Made by a program: the position numbers and the translations under genes. A DNA stretch of 64,000 nucleotides, taken from the NCBI GenBank assembly GCA_965203575.1, contig OZ241894.1, positions 2,170,001 through 2,234,000 of the forward strand, given 5' to 3'. Under the pieces are notes generated by a model, which saw nothing but the letters and a program-made list of their open reading frames with translations, was not told where the DNA came from and ran no database searches. This stretch comes from Aldehydirespirator sp965203575 (lineage in GTDB: Bacteria; Actinomycetota; Acidimicrobiia; Acidimicrobiales; Aldehydirespiratoraceae). Positions 8,308-15,808 of this stretch are shown in pieces; positions within the stretch are counted from its first letter, which is position 1; each line of letters begins with the position of its first letter.

Positions 8308-8952
8308 CTATTGCCCCTGCTCGCCCTCGCCCTCGCCGAAGCCGGCGGTAGCGGTGGGCGGAGGCAGAGCGTCGCCGCAGGGTGCCCCCGGGCCGGTGTA
8401 GTGGCCCTCCACGATGTACCAACCCGACTCCTGGCCCAGCTGGTTGAAGGACGTCGCGGCGAGTCGCAGCGGCACGTTGGCGGGCAGCCTCCGAGCCGGA
8501 GCGCCCCAACGGTCGCCGCTGGAGTCGATCTCGCCGATGGTGTACTCGCCGTTGGTGATCATCGGCCCGCCGTCCACCGACACGTAGACGCGGATCTTGG
8601 AGATGTCGGCTGGATTGGGGAGGGCGTCGAACGCCACCAGGAGCTCGTTCTGGGCTGTGCCGGCCTGGCACCTGACGTTGCTCGGCGGGGGAGGCGGACC
8701 GATGCTGACCGAGGCGTCAGGCGGCACTGTCGTGCTAGTCGTAGGGACGACTTCTACGACCGTGGTGGTCGTGGTGTCGGGCGGCGCCGTCGTCGGTGTG
8801 GTCACCCGGGGTTGGGTCGTGGTAGGAGCGGCAGACCCGGTGGTCGTTGTCACCTCGTCAACCGGCACTTCCTCGCCGTTCTCGTCGTCGCTGCACGCCG
8901 CCGCGACCAGCGCCAGCGCGAGTATCGCCGTTGCGAACCTCAGTGATCGCAT
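8308..8952 (-). CDS. Lipoprotein with Thr-rich linker and FN3-like domain
   Basis: 214 residues. Signal peptide with lipobox ALVAAAC (Cys about 20), then an acidic patch, a low-complexity Thr/Pro/Val linker (about residues 28-75) and a roughly 100-residue beta domain. The segment PPPSNVRCQAGTAQNELLVA and the later SGWYIVEGHY are suggestive of a fibronectin-type-III-like fold. I do not recognise a specific family. ATG 8952 has an AAAGGAG ribosome site, and TATGGT upstream fits a -10 element. Probably an exported surface lipoprotein. Confidence 0.65.
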   Translation of the reverse strand: MRSLRFATAILALALVAAACSDDENGEEVPVDEVTTTTGSAAPTTTQPRVTTPTTAPPDTTTTTVVEVVPTTSTTVPPDASVSIGPPPPPSNVRCQAGTAQNELLVAFDALPNPADISKIRVYVSVDGGPMITNGEYTIGEIDSSGDRWGAPARRLPANVPLRLAATSFNQLGQESGWYIVEGHYTGPGAPCGDALPPPTATAGFGEGEGEQGQ

Positions 8953-9050
8953 GAGAACTCCTTTCCAGGCGCCCACCATACACCGCGGGCGCGGCCCCGT
9001 CGCGTCACGAGACAGAACCGCGAAGCCGGATCATAGGCTTGATTACGGTG

Positions 9051-9836
9051 ATGATCGTGGATGCCCGGCAGACCCATCGAGAAGAGCTGTGCGCCCTGCT
9101 CAGCGGCGATGATCCCGCGCCCCGGCTGTGGTCGGCCATCGACCGCGGCGCGATGGCTCAGATCGTTCCGGAGCTGCCGGACCTGCAGATGGAGCAGGAT
9201 CCGATCCACAGGCACAAGGACGTGCTGGCCCACACGATCGCGGTGGTGGCCAAGACTCCCGACGACCTCGTGGTCCGGTTGGCGGCGCTGTTCCACGACA
9301 TCGGCAAGCCCCGCACCCGCAGCTACGAGCACGGCGAGGTGACCTTCCGCCACCACGAGGCGGTAGGGGCCCGGATGACCCGCAAGCGGCTGGCCGAGCT
9401 GGGTTTCGACGAGCGCACCGTCGACGACGTGAGTGAGCTGGTGCGGCTGTCGGGACGGTTCAAGGGCTACGCGTCGGGATGGAGCGACGCCGCGGTGCGT
9501 CGCTACGCCCGCGACGCGGGGCCGCTGCTGGGTCGTCTCAACCAGCTGGTCCGGTCGGACTGCACCACCCGCAATCTCCAGCGGGAGGCCGACCTCCACC
9601 GCCAGATCGACGATCTCGAGCGTCGCATTGCCGAACTGGCCGACGCCGAGCGCCGGGCGGCGGAGCGGCCCCAGATCGACGGTGGCGCGGTCATGGCCCA
9701 TCTCGGCCTGCCCCCCGGTCCGAAGGTGGGCGAGGCTCTGGCCTGGCTGCTGGAGGTCAAGCGCACCGAAGGGGAGCTTCCCGTCGACGAATTGCTGGCT
9801 CGACTGGACGGCTGGTGGGCTGAGAATCGCCCGTAA
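9051..9836 (+). CDS. HD-domain protein resembling the C-terminal half of CCA-adding enzyme
   Basis: 261 residues matching the HD and RNA-binding parts of actinobacterial CCA tRNA nucleotidyltransferase (PcnA): HRHKDVLAHT (about 53-62), ALFHDIGKPRTR (HDIG at 82-85), TFRHHEAVGARMTRKRL, VRSDCTTRN, and the closing LGLPPGPKVGEALAWLLE. The N-terminal nucleotidyltransferase head that normally precedes this by about 200 residues is absent, and no room exists for it upstream because the minus-strand lipoprotein starts at 8952. The start could be ATG 9051 or GTG 9048. It may be a free-standing phosphohydrolase or the partner of a separate nucleotidyltransferase. Confidence 0.8.
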   Translation: MIVDARQTHREELCALLSGDDPAPRLWSAIDRGAMAQIVPELPDLQMEQDPIHRHKDVLAHTIAVVAKTPDDLVVRLAALFHDIGKPRTRSYEHGEVTFRHHEAVGARMTRKRLAELGFDERTVDDVSELVRLSGRFKGYASGWSDAAVRRYARDAGPLLGRLNQLVRSDCTTRNLQREADLHRQIDDLERRIAELADAERRAAERPQIDGGAVMAHLGLPPGPKVGEALAWLLEVKRTEGELPVDELLARLDGWWAENRP

Positions 9837-9938
9837 TTCCCGCTCTTGTTCGCTTCGCTCACGGGCCGCTCGGGCCACGGCCTCGCTCGGCGCACTGCAA
9901 GATACAGAGGAGTTGCGGGGTACTCGCTCGGCCTCTAG
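9837..9938 (-). repeat. 101-bp dispersed repeat, copy 1
   Basis: Reads on the minus strand from CTAGAGGCCGAGCG (9938 leftward) through a variable middle to GAGCGAGGCCGTGGCCCGAG and CGAACAAGAGCGGGAA. It starts immediately after the HD gene stop codon. Three further copies lie at 19613-19713, 48025-48126 and 50835-50935. Confidence 0.8.
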
Positions 9939-9989
9939 GCCGATAGCCTCTTTCACCGTTCGAGACCCAGCAACTGCACAGGAGATGTC

Positions 9990-11012
9990 GTGACTTATCG
10001 AGCGGAGTACTTGTGGATTGACGGCGTTGAGCCGGTGGGTGAGATCCGCACCAAGACGAAGATTCTGGCCAACGATGAGGCGCCGCCGATCTGGGGGTTT
10101 GACGGTTCTTCCACCAACCAGGCGACGGGCGACAACTCCGACGTGGTGCTCAAGCCGGTGTTCACCTGCGGCGACCCGGTTCGCGGCGGCGACAACATCT
10201 TGGTGCTGTGCGAGACGCTGATCACCCGTGACCTGTCGCCGCATCCCACCAACCGGCGGGCCGAGTGTGTGGCCGTGTACGAGAAGTACAAGGACCAGGC
10301 TCCGTTGTTCGGGATGGAGCAGGAGTACACGCTGCTGGACGCCACGACGCGCTGGCCGGCGGGGTTCCCCCCCGCGGGGTTCCCGCCGCCGCAGGGCCCC
10401 TATTACTGCGGGGTGGGCGCGGGCCGCATCTCGGGTCGTGACCTCATCGAGGAGCACACCACCGCGTGCATACAGGCCGGCTTGGACATTGCGGGCACCA
10501 ACGCCGAGGTGATGCCGGGCCAGTGGGAGTTCCAGATCGGTCCGTCTGACACCGTCACGGTCGCGGATCATGTGTGGGTGGCTCGCTACTTGTTGTTCCG
10601 CCTGGCGGAGAAGCACGGCATCGAGGTGACCATCGAGCCCAAGCCGATGCTGGGCGACTGGAACGGCGCGGGCATGCACACCAACGTCTCCACCAAGTCG
10701 ATGCGCGAGAGCTACGAGCCCATCATCGCGGCGTGCGAAGCGCTCGGCATGGCGGGCAAGCCTGAGGAGCATCTGGCCGGTTACGGCGCGGGCATCGAGT
10801 TCCGGTTGACCGGTGAGCATGAGACCGAGCGCTATGACCAGTACTCCTACGGGGTGTCGGATCGGGGTGCTTCGGTGCGGATCCCGTGGCAGGTCGCCAA
10901 GGACGGCAAGGGCTACATCGAGGACCGCCGCCCCAACGCCAACGCCGACCCCTACCACGTGACCACCCTGCTGACGAGAACCATCTGCGAAGCCCTCGTC
11001 GGCTACGACTGA
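9990..11012 (+). CDS. glnII: Glutamine synthetase, eukaryotic type (GSII)
   Basis: 340 residues, the usual GSII length and far shorter than GSI. It makes glutamine from glutamate, ammonia and ATP in the cytoplasm. Signatures are WGFDGSSTNQA (glutamate/metal region), FGMEQEYTLLD, GPYYCGVGA, GTNAEVMPGQWEFQIG and the ATP-site run GDWNGAGMHTN. No adenylylation-type extension is visible. GTG start at 9990 with CAGGAGA upstream. Codon use includes more T-ending codons than nadE next door. A GSI enzyme, if present, lies outside the window. Confidence 0.95.
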   Translation: MTYRAEYLWIDGVEPVGEIRTKTKILANDEAPPIWGFDGSSTNQATGDNSDVVLKPVFTCGDPVRGGDNILVLCETLITRDLSPHPTNRRAECVAVYEKYKDQAPLFGMEQEYTLLDATTRWPAGFPPAGFPPPQGPYYCGVGAGRISGRDLIEEHTTACIQAGLDIAGTNAEVMPGQWEFQIGPSDTVTVADHVWVARYLLFRLAEKHGIEVTIEPKPMLGDWNGAGMHTNVSTKSMRESYEPIIAACEALGMAGKPEEHLAGYGAGIEFRLTGEHETERYDQYSYGVSDRGASVRIPWQVAKDGKGYIEDRRPNANADPYHVTTLLTRTICEALVGYD

Positions 11013-11025
11013 CCCCACCGGCCCG

Positions 11026-12822
11026 ATGGCCGCAGCAGCTACTCCCAGGGCGGGATCCGACCGATTGAGAGTGGCGATCTGCCAGGTCAACCCGACCGTG
11101 GGCGACTTGGAAGCGAACGTGGCCCTGGCTGCCGAGGCGCTGGCCCGGGCCGAGGCCGCCGGCGCCGACCTCGTGGTGCTGCCCGAGCTGGCCATCACCG
11201 GCTACCCGCCCGAGGACCTCGTCCTCAGGCCGGGCTTCGTCGAGGCGAGCCGGGCCGCGCTCGACCGGTTCGCGGCGGGCACCGGCTCGTGCGCGGCCGT
11301 GGTCGGCTTCGTCGACGGCGCCGGCGAGACCGGCCGGCGGGTGCCCGACATGGCCGGGGTCGATAGCTTCAGCGAGGCCTTCAACGCGGTGGCGGTATGC
11401 GCGGCCGGCGAGGTGCGCGGCGTCTACCGCAAGCGCCACCTGCCCAACTACGACGTGTTCGACGAGCTGCGCCACTTCCGGCCCGGCATCGAGGAGCCGC
11501 CGCTCTTCGAGATCGGAGGCGCAGTGGTGGGGGTGACCGTGTGCGAGGACGCCTGGGTTCCGGACGGGCCGGTGAGCGACCTGGCCCGGGCCGGCGCACA
11601 GCTGGTGGTGAACGTCAACGGGTCGCCGTTCCGGGCCGGCAAGCAGGCCGCCCGCGAGCAGGTGATCGGCCGGCGGGTGGCCGAGGCCGGCGTGGCGGTG
11701 GTCTGCGTGAACCTCGTGGGCGGCCAGGACGAACTGGTCTTCGACGGCGGATCGTTCGTGATCGCCTCCGACGGGTCGGTGGCGGCCCGGTGCGTATCGT
11801 TCGCCGAGTCGGTCGATGTGTTCGATGTGGATCTGCCGTCCCGCCGGCACATCCCGCCCCCGCAGCACCGGCACCCGGTAGTCGCAGTGACGCGGGAGGG
11901 CGCATCGGCATCCGGCCGCGAGCGTCTGGCCGCGCCGATCGCACCGCCCATGGACCACGACGCTCAGCGCTGGGCCGCCCTGGTGCTGGCCACCCGCGAC
12001 TACGTCCACAAGAGCGGCTTCAGCGATGTCTGCGTGGGACTCTCCGGCGGGGTGGACTCGTCGCTGACCGCAGCCGTCGCGGTCGACGCGCTGGGCGCAG
12101 ACCATGTGCACGGCGTGCTGATGCCGTCCCGCAACTCCAGCGAGCACTCGGTCACCGACGCCGAGAAGCTGGCCGCCAACCTCGGCATCGATGCTCGCAT
12201 CGTCGGCATCGAACCGGGTCACGCGGCGCTGGCCGAGATGCTCGAACCAGGTCTCGGCGAGGGACTCGAACCGGGAGGCATCACCGACCAGAACCTCCAG
12301 GCCCGCATCCGCGGCCTGACACTGATGGCGCTGGCCAACGAGCACGGCTGGCTGGTGCTCACCACCGGCAACAAGAGCGAGTTGGCCGTGGGCTACTCGA
12401 CCCTGTACGGCGACACGGCCGGTGCGTACGCGGTCGTCTCGGATCTATGGAAGCTCGACGTGTACGAGCTGTGCCGCTGGCGCAACCTGCAGGCGGGAAG
12501 CGAACTCATACCGGCGACGGTGCTGGCCAAGGCGCCGTCGGCCGAGCTGGCGCCCGGCCAGCGCGACGACCAGTCGTTGCCGTCCTACGAGGTGCTCGAC
12601 CCCATCCTGCGGCTGTACGTGGAGGAGCTTCGAAGCGTCGGTGAGATCCAGCAGGCCCAGATCGCGCCGCCGGAGGTGGTGGAGCAGGTGTGCCGCATGG
12701 TGGACACCGCCGAGTACAAGCGCCGCCAGACGCCGATAGGTCCCCGGCTCACCGGCCGGGCGTTCGGCCGGGACAGGCGCATGCCGATCATCAACCGGTA
12801 CCGCGGCGCGAGCGACCAGTGA
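11026..12822 (+). CDS. nadE: Glutamine-hydrolysing NAD+ synthase
   Basis: 598 residues. The N-terminal nitrilase-like glutaminase domain (about 1-270) carries the Glu-Lys-Cys triad in LPELAITGYPPEDL, YRKRHLPNYDVFDE and VTVCEDAW. The C-terminal synthetase domain has the PP-loop SGGVDSS near residue 340 and the TTGNKSELAVGYSTLYGD motif. It converts deamido-NAD+ to NAD+ using glutamine, which fits its position 13 bases downstream of glutamine synthetase. ATG 11026 is used; a TTG at 11065 would also keep the domain intact. The next gene overlaps its stop. Confidence 0.95.
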   Translation: MAAAATPRAGSDRLRVAICQVNPTVGDLEANVALAAEALARAEAAGADLVVLPELAITGYPPEDLVLRPGFVEASRAALDRFAAGTGSCAAVVGFVDGAGETGRRVPDMAGVDSFSEAFNAVAVCAAGEVRGVYRKRHLPNYDVFDELRHFRPGIEEPPLFEIGGAVVGVTVCEDAWVPDGPVSDLARAGAQLVVNVNGSPFRAGKQAAREQVIGRRVAEAGVAVVCVNLVGGQDELVFDGGSFVIASDGSVAARCVSFAESVDVFDVDLPSRRHIPPPQHRHPVVAVTREGASASGRERLAAPIAPPMDHDAQRWAALVLATRDYVHKSGFSDVCVGLSGGVDSSLTAAVAVDALGADHVHGVLMPSRNSSEHSVTDAEKLAANLGIDARIVGIEPGHAALAEMLEPGLGEGLEPGGITDQNLQARIRGLTLMALANEHGWLVLTTGNKSELAVGYSTLYGDTAGAYAVVSDLWKLDVYELCRWRNLQAGSELIPATVLAKAPSAELAPGQRDDQSLPSYEVLDPILRLYVEELRSVGEIQQAQIAPPEVVEQVCRMVDTAEYKRRQTPIGPRLTGRAFGRDRRMPIINRYRGASDQ

Positions 12823-13361
12823 GCCGCGGCTACTCCGTGGCCCAGACGGCCCGGCTGGTGTGCGCGCTGCGCTGGGCCTGCGGACGGTTGGCGGAGATGC
12901 TCGACGGCTGGGCCGCACAAGCGGCGGGCACCCCCGAGCACGCCGAGGTCGCGGCACCGCTGTCGGAGTTGAGCCGCCGGCTCGCCGCCCACCGCGAGGC
13001 GCTCGACGGTCTCCAGCCCGACTCCGAGCTGATGGCTCCCTGGAGGCAGGCCGCGCCCGCCGATGGGTCGCTGGCCGAGGCGCTCGACGAGATCGCGGCC
13101 TCGGAGGGTTCGCGGGAGCGTCTCGGCATCGCCCGCAAGGTGCTCGTGCCTGAATTGCAGCGCGTGTACGCGGAGATTCGCGAGCACGCCGCGCCCCACT
13201 GCGATGGAGCCCTGATCTCCACGGCCGGCTCACTCGGGTTCGACCTGGAGCGCCGGGCCGCCCCTGCCGGAGCCGCCCAGTCCGCAGCGGTCCAGGCGGC
13301 CGCCGGCGTGCTGTCTGCGGCCGGCGGCATTGTGGAGCGCTCGCTTCTGCGGCCCGAATAG
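12819..13361 (+). CDS. Helical protein of unknown function
   Basis: 180 residues, GTG start overlapping the nadE stop (GTGA at 12819-12822), so it is translationally coupled. The sequence is Ala/Leu/Glu-rich and predicted all-helical (ARLVCALRWACGRLAEML, LSELSRRLAAHREALDGL, ARKVLVPELQRVYAEIREH), with no signal peptide, metal-site pattern or nucleotide-binding motif that I can recognise. Function not inferable beyond co-expression with nadE. Confidence 0.65.
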   Translation: MSRGYSVAQTARLVCALRWACGRLAEMLDGWAAQAAGTPEHAEVAAPLSELSRRLAAHREALDGLQPDSELMAPWRQAAPADGSLAEALDEIAASEGSRERLGIARKVLVPELQRVYAEIREHAAPHCDGALISTAGSLGFDLERRAAPAGAAQSAAVQAAAGVLSAAGGIVERSLLRPE

Positions 13362-13384
13362 CCGGCGCCGCCCACCGTTGGGGT

Positions 13385-13431
13385 GAATTGGCAGCGTTTT
13401 GCGCGGTATGCGTGCATTGTGCTGCCAGTTC
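13385..13431. repeat. Nested palindrome, copy 1 of pair 1
   Basis: Outer stem GAATTGGCAGC / GCTGCCAGTTC (11 bp with one G-T), inner stem GCGCG / CGTGC around loop GTATG. Same architecture as the pair at 37165-37282. Starts 71 bp before the second copy. Confidence 0.8.
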
Positions 13432-13455
13432 GGGAGAGGCGGTGGCCCTAGACCG

Positions 13456-13503
13456 GGATTGGCAGCGGTGGGGGCCGTTTTCGGCGTCGTCGGCTGCCAG
13501 TTC
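13456..13503. repeat. Nested palindrome, copy 2 of pair 1
   Basis: Outer stem GGATTGGCAGC / GCTGCCAGTTC; the inner stem is a different sequence (GCCG-TTTT-CGGC) yet still forms a hairpin. Lies 24 bases after copy 1 and 108 bases before the sigma factor start. Confidence 0.7.
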
Positions 13504-13611
13504 GGTGCTGTGGTTGGCGATGGGCAAAACCTCGTTATCGTTCAACGCAGCAATGGCGCGTGGGGCGGCTGTCGTTGGGCCGGCTCCTTTTCGGACCTGG
13601 AGCGGGGGTAC

Positions 13612-14559
13612 GTGGTAAAGGTCAAGGAGCGAGTTGAGAGAGACGAGGAGGATCTGGTCCGCCTCTATCTCACCGATATCGGCCAGTACCCGCTGCTGAC
13701 CAAGGACGACGAAGTCCGGCTGGCTCAGGAGATCGAAGCCGGACTGGCGGCCCGCAAGGAACTCAAGGAGGCCGCCCCCGGCTCCCTGACCGATCACCGC
13801 CGCCGGGACTTGCGCCGCAAGGAGCGCCGCGGGCTCGAGTCCGAACGCACCTTCGTTCAGTCGAACCTGCGGCTGGTGGTGTCCATCGCCAAGAAGTACC
13901 AGGCATCGGGCCTGCCCCTGCTCGACTTGATCCAGGAGGGCAACCTCGGGCTGATGCACGCGGTCGAGAAGTTCGACTGGCGCAAGGGGTTCAAGTTCTC
14001 GACCTACGCCACCTGGTGGATCCGCCAGGCCATCACCCGGGGCATCGCCAACACCGGCCGCACCATCCGGCTGCCGGTCCACGCCGGCGACACGCTGGCC
14101 CGCCTACAGAAGGCCCGCTCCCGCCTGGAACTCAAGTACGGCCGGCCGCCCACCCTCTCGGAGCTGGCCGCCGAGGTGGAGATGCCCGAGGACAAGGTCA
14201 CCGAGGCGCTGCGCTTCCAGTCCGAGCCGCTCTCGCTGTCGGAGCCGCTGCGCCAGGACGGCGACGCCGAGCTGGGCGACGTGGTGGAGGACCGGTCGAT
14301 CGACTCGCCCTTCGACACCGCGGCCACCACCATGCTGCCCAACGAGATCATGCGCCTGCTGTCGCCGCTGGACGAGCGCGAGCGCGACATCCTCAAGCTG
14401 CGCTTCGGCCTCGACCGGGGCGAGCCCCGCACCCTGGAGGAGGTCGGCGAGCACTTCAACCTCACCCGGGAGCGGATCCGCCAGATCGAGGCCCGGGCCA
14501 TGTCGAAGCTGCGCCACCCCTCCAGCGACACCGGCGCCCGCGACCTGCTCAACGTCTGA
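13612..14559 (+). CDS. RNA polymerase sigma factor, sigma-70 family (group 2, RpoD-like)
   Basis: 315 residues with region 1.2 (LYLTDIGQYPLLTKDDEVRL), region 2 (NLRLVVSIAKKYQASGLPLL, DLIQEGNLGLMHAVEKFDW, FSTYATWWIRQAITRGIAN), region 3 (RTIRLPVHAGDTLARL) and region 4 (LDERERDILKLRFGLDRGEP, FNLTRERIRQIEARAMSKLR). Length and the absence of a long acidic N-terminus place it among primary-like alternative sigma factors (SigB/HrdA group) rather than the housekeeping factor. GTG 13612 follows GGAGCGGGG. The 250 bases upstream contain only two palindromic repeats, which may affect its expression. Confidence 0.9.
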   Translation: MVKVKERVERDEEDLVRLYLTDIGQYPLLTKDDEVRLAQEIEAGLAARKELKEAAPGSLTDHRRRDLRRKERRGLESERTFVQSNLRLVVSIAKKYQASGLPLLDLIQEGNLGLMHAVEKFDWRKGFKFSTYATWWIRQAITRGIANTGRTIRLPVHAGDTLARLQKARSRLELKYGRPPTLSELAAEVEMPEDKVTEALRFQSEPLSLSEPLRQDGDAELGDVVEDRSIDSPFDTAATTMLPNEIMRLLSPLDERERDILKLRFGLDRGEPRTLEEVGEHFNLTRERIRQIEARAMSKLRHPSSDTGARDLLNV

Positions 14560-14790
14560 CCGGCCCCGGGCCTTCACTGCCTAATCGGTGGCACGAGATG
14601 AACCCTTCACCGGCCCGGGCGGCAGCCCCGAAGCGATAGCACCCGCCAGCCCCCGGGTCGCGGCCCGAGGGGGGCGGGGAAGAATGAGCGGAAGTATATC
14701 ATACAGCCGTTCATTAGCGCAACTTAGACCTTAAAATAACCAAATAGTCGTACCCTCGCGAAGTCGAGAATGGCGAGGCTCCGGCAGGAA

Positions 14791-14886
14791 TGGCGGAGGT
14801 GGACGGGAATCGAACCCGCCGGACGGGGATCGCCCGTCCCACCCGCTTTGAAGGCGGGGGAGCCCACCAGGCACTCAGACACCTCC
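14791..14886 (-). tRNA. selC: tRNA-Sec (UCA anticodon)
   Basis: A 96-base tRNA including encoded CCA. Acceptor GGAGGTG pairs with CACCTCC, discriminator G. Anticodon stem CCCGC/GCGGG encloses loop CTTCAAA with anticodon TCA (14851-14849), reading UGA. The long variable arm GACGGGCGATCCCCGTC and T-arm around GGGTTCGATTCCC match bacterial tRNA-Sec layout (compare the CTTCAAA loop and GC-rich long arm of E. coli selC). It implies that selenocysteine is used somewhere in the genome; selA, selB and selD are not in this window. Confidence 0.93.
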
Positions 14887-14893
14887 GAGCGGC

Positions 14894-14899
14894 AGGGTA
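14894..14899 (-). promoter_or_regulatory. Candidate -10 element for selC
   Basis: TACCCT on the minus strand ends 7 bases before the tRNA 5' end, the spacing expected if transcription starts near the mature terminus. No convincing -35 element is seen. Confidence 0.4.
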
Positions 14900-14964
14900 A
14901 CCGGCGTCGCGGCCCAGCCTCCTAGCCGCTGAGATTCTGTGGCCGCGGTGGCCCGCTGGACCAC

Positions 14965-14970
14965 TACGCT
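14965..14970 (+). promoter_or_regulatory. Candidate -10 element of a leaderless transcript
   Basis: TACGCT, then seven bases, then GTG 14978. The spacing puts the transcription start on or next to the GTG, the same pattern as at 19711, 21321 and 43726. Confidence 0.45.
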
Positions 14971-14977
14971 TCGCGCC

Positions 14978-15061
14978 GTGAAGAACTTCAAGCGGCTCAT
15001 CATCCTGGGCGTTCTGGTGACAGTGATCGTCGTGCTCGCCCGCAAGATCCGGGAGACCTGA
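14978..15061 (+). CDS. 27-residue membrane microprotein upstream of yqeC
   Basis: GTG AAG AAC ... ACC TGA encodes a 27-residue peptide: a basic N-terminus (MKNFKRL), one hydrophobic span (IILGVLVTVIVVLA) and a basic tail (RKIRET). A TACGCT box 7 bases before the GTG supports a leaderless start. The TGA stop is followed in the same frame by five codons and then the yqeC GTG at 15077. It resembles the short single-helix proteins often found next to actinobacterial tRNA genes, but I cannot name the family. Whether it is stable or only a leader peptide for yqeC cannot be decided here. Confidence 0.5.
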   Translation: MKNFKRLIILGVLVTVIVVLARKIRET

Positions 15062-15076
15062 CCCACCGGCAGGAAC

Positions 15077-15808
15077 GTGCGCGTCACCAGCCTGGCCGGT
15101 GCCGCTGAGGCCCTCGGGCTGGGACGCCGGTCGCTGGTGGCCCTGGTCGGCGGCGGCGGCAAGACGACCCTGCTGTTTGCGCTGGGCCGGAACCTGCCGG
15201 CCCGCACGCTGTTGACCACCACCACCCGCATGGGGTGTGACCGCACCGGCGGGTTCCCGTGCCTGATCGGGCCCACCGACGACGAACTGGCCTCCGCTTT
15301 CGACCATGACGACGCCGTGCTGGTGTGGAGGACGACCGACGAGCGCAAGGCCCTCGGGTTCGCGCCCACCGAAGTCGACCGCTGGTTTGCCAACGGGGCC
15401 GCCGATCACATAGTTGTTGAGGCCGATGGAGCCCGTCGCCGCCCCTTCACCGCTCCCGCGCCGTGGGAGCCGCCCATCCCCTCCGCCTCCACCCATGTGG
15501 TGGCCTGCATCGGCGCCGATGCGCTCGGCTACGTGATCGCCGACCGGGTCCACCGACCGCTGCGGGTGGCCGCGGCCGCGGGCTGCTCGCCGTACGAGCG
15601 GCTCACTCCGGCGAGGGCCGCGGCGGCGCTGACCAGTCCGGTCGGCATGATGAAGAACGTCCCGAGGTCCGCCCGGTTCACGGTGGCCGTCGCCGGGGCC
15701 GACCCCGACGACCCGCAGGTGCAGGAACTGGTCGCCGAGCTCGACCGGCGGCAGACCGAGTCGGTGGTGGTCCGCCCGGGCGGGGACCCGGCGGCGACAC
15801 CGCCGTGA
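15077..15808 (+). CDS. yqeC: Selenium-dependent hydroxylase accessory protein YqeC
   Basis: 243 residues with the YqeC pattern: an N-terminal P-loop VALVGGGGKTTLLFALG (about 22-38), TLLTTTTRMG, the acidic EADGARRRPFTAP segment and VACIGADALGY. YqeC is a predicted accessory factor for molybdenum hydroxylases containing labile selenium (xanthine dehydrogenase-like enzymes), usually found with SelD. Here it lies next to the selenocysteine tRNA, which strengthens a selenium link. Its GTG start is 15 bases after the microprotein stop with only a weak AGGA very close to the start, so it may be translationally coupled. The following oxidoreductase overlaps its stop. Confidence 0.82.
   Translation: MRVTSLAGAAEALGLGRRSLVALVGGGGKTTLLFALGRNLPARTLLTTTTRMGCDRTGGFPCLIGPTDDELASAFDHDDAVLVWRTTDERKALGFAPTEVDRWFANGAADHIVVEADGARRRPFTAPAPWEPPIPSASTHVVACIGADALGYVIADRVHRPLRVAAAAGCSPYERLTPARAAAALTSPVGMMKNVPRSARFTVAVAGADPDDPQVQELVAELDRRQTESVVVRPGGDPAATPP

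Noticed and set aside
9837..9938. Insertion-sequence remnant
   Set aside because: No terminal inverted repeats of useful length, no target duplication and no transposase fragment seen around any of the four copies.
13385..13503. Palindrome pair as a rho-independent terminator of the upstream gene
   Set aside because: No T-run follows either stem, and the two-copy spacing recurs elsewhere, which a simple terminator does not explain.
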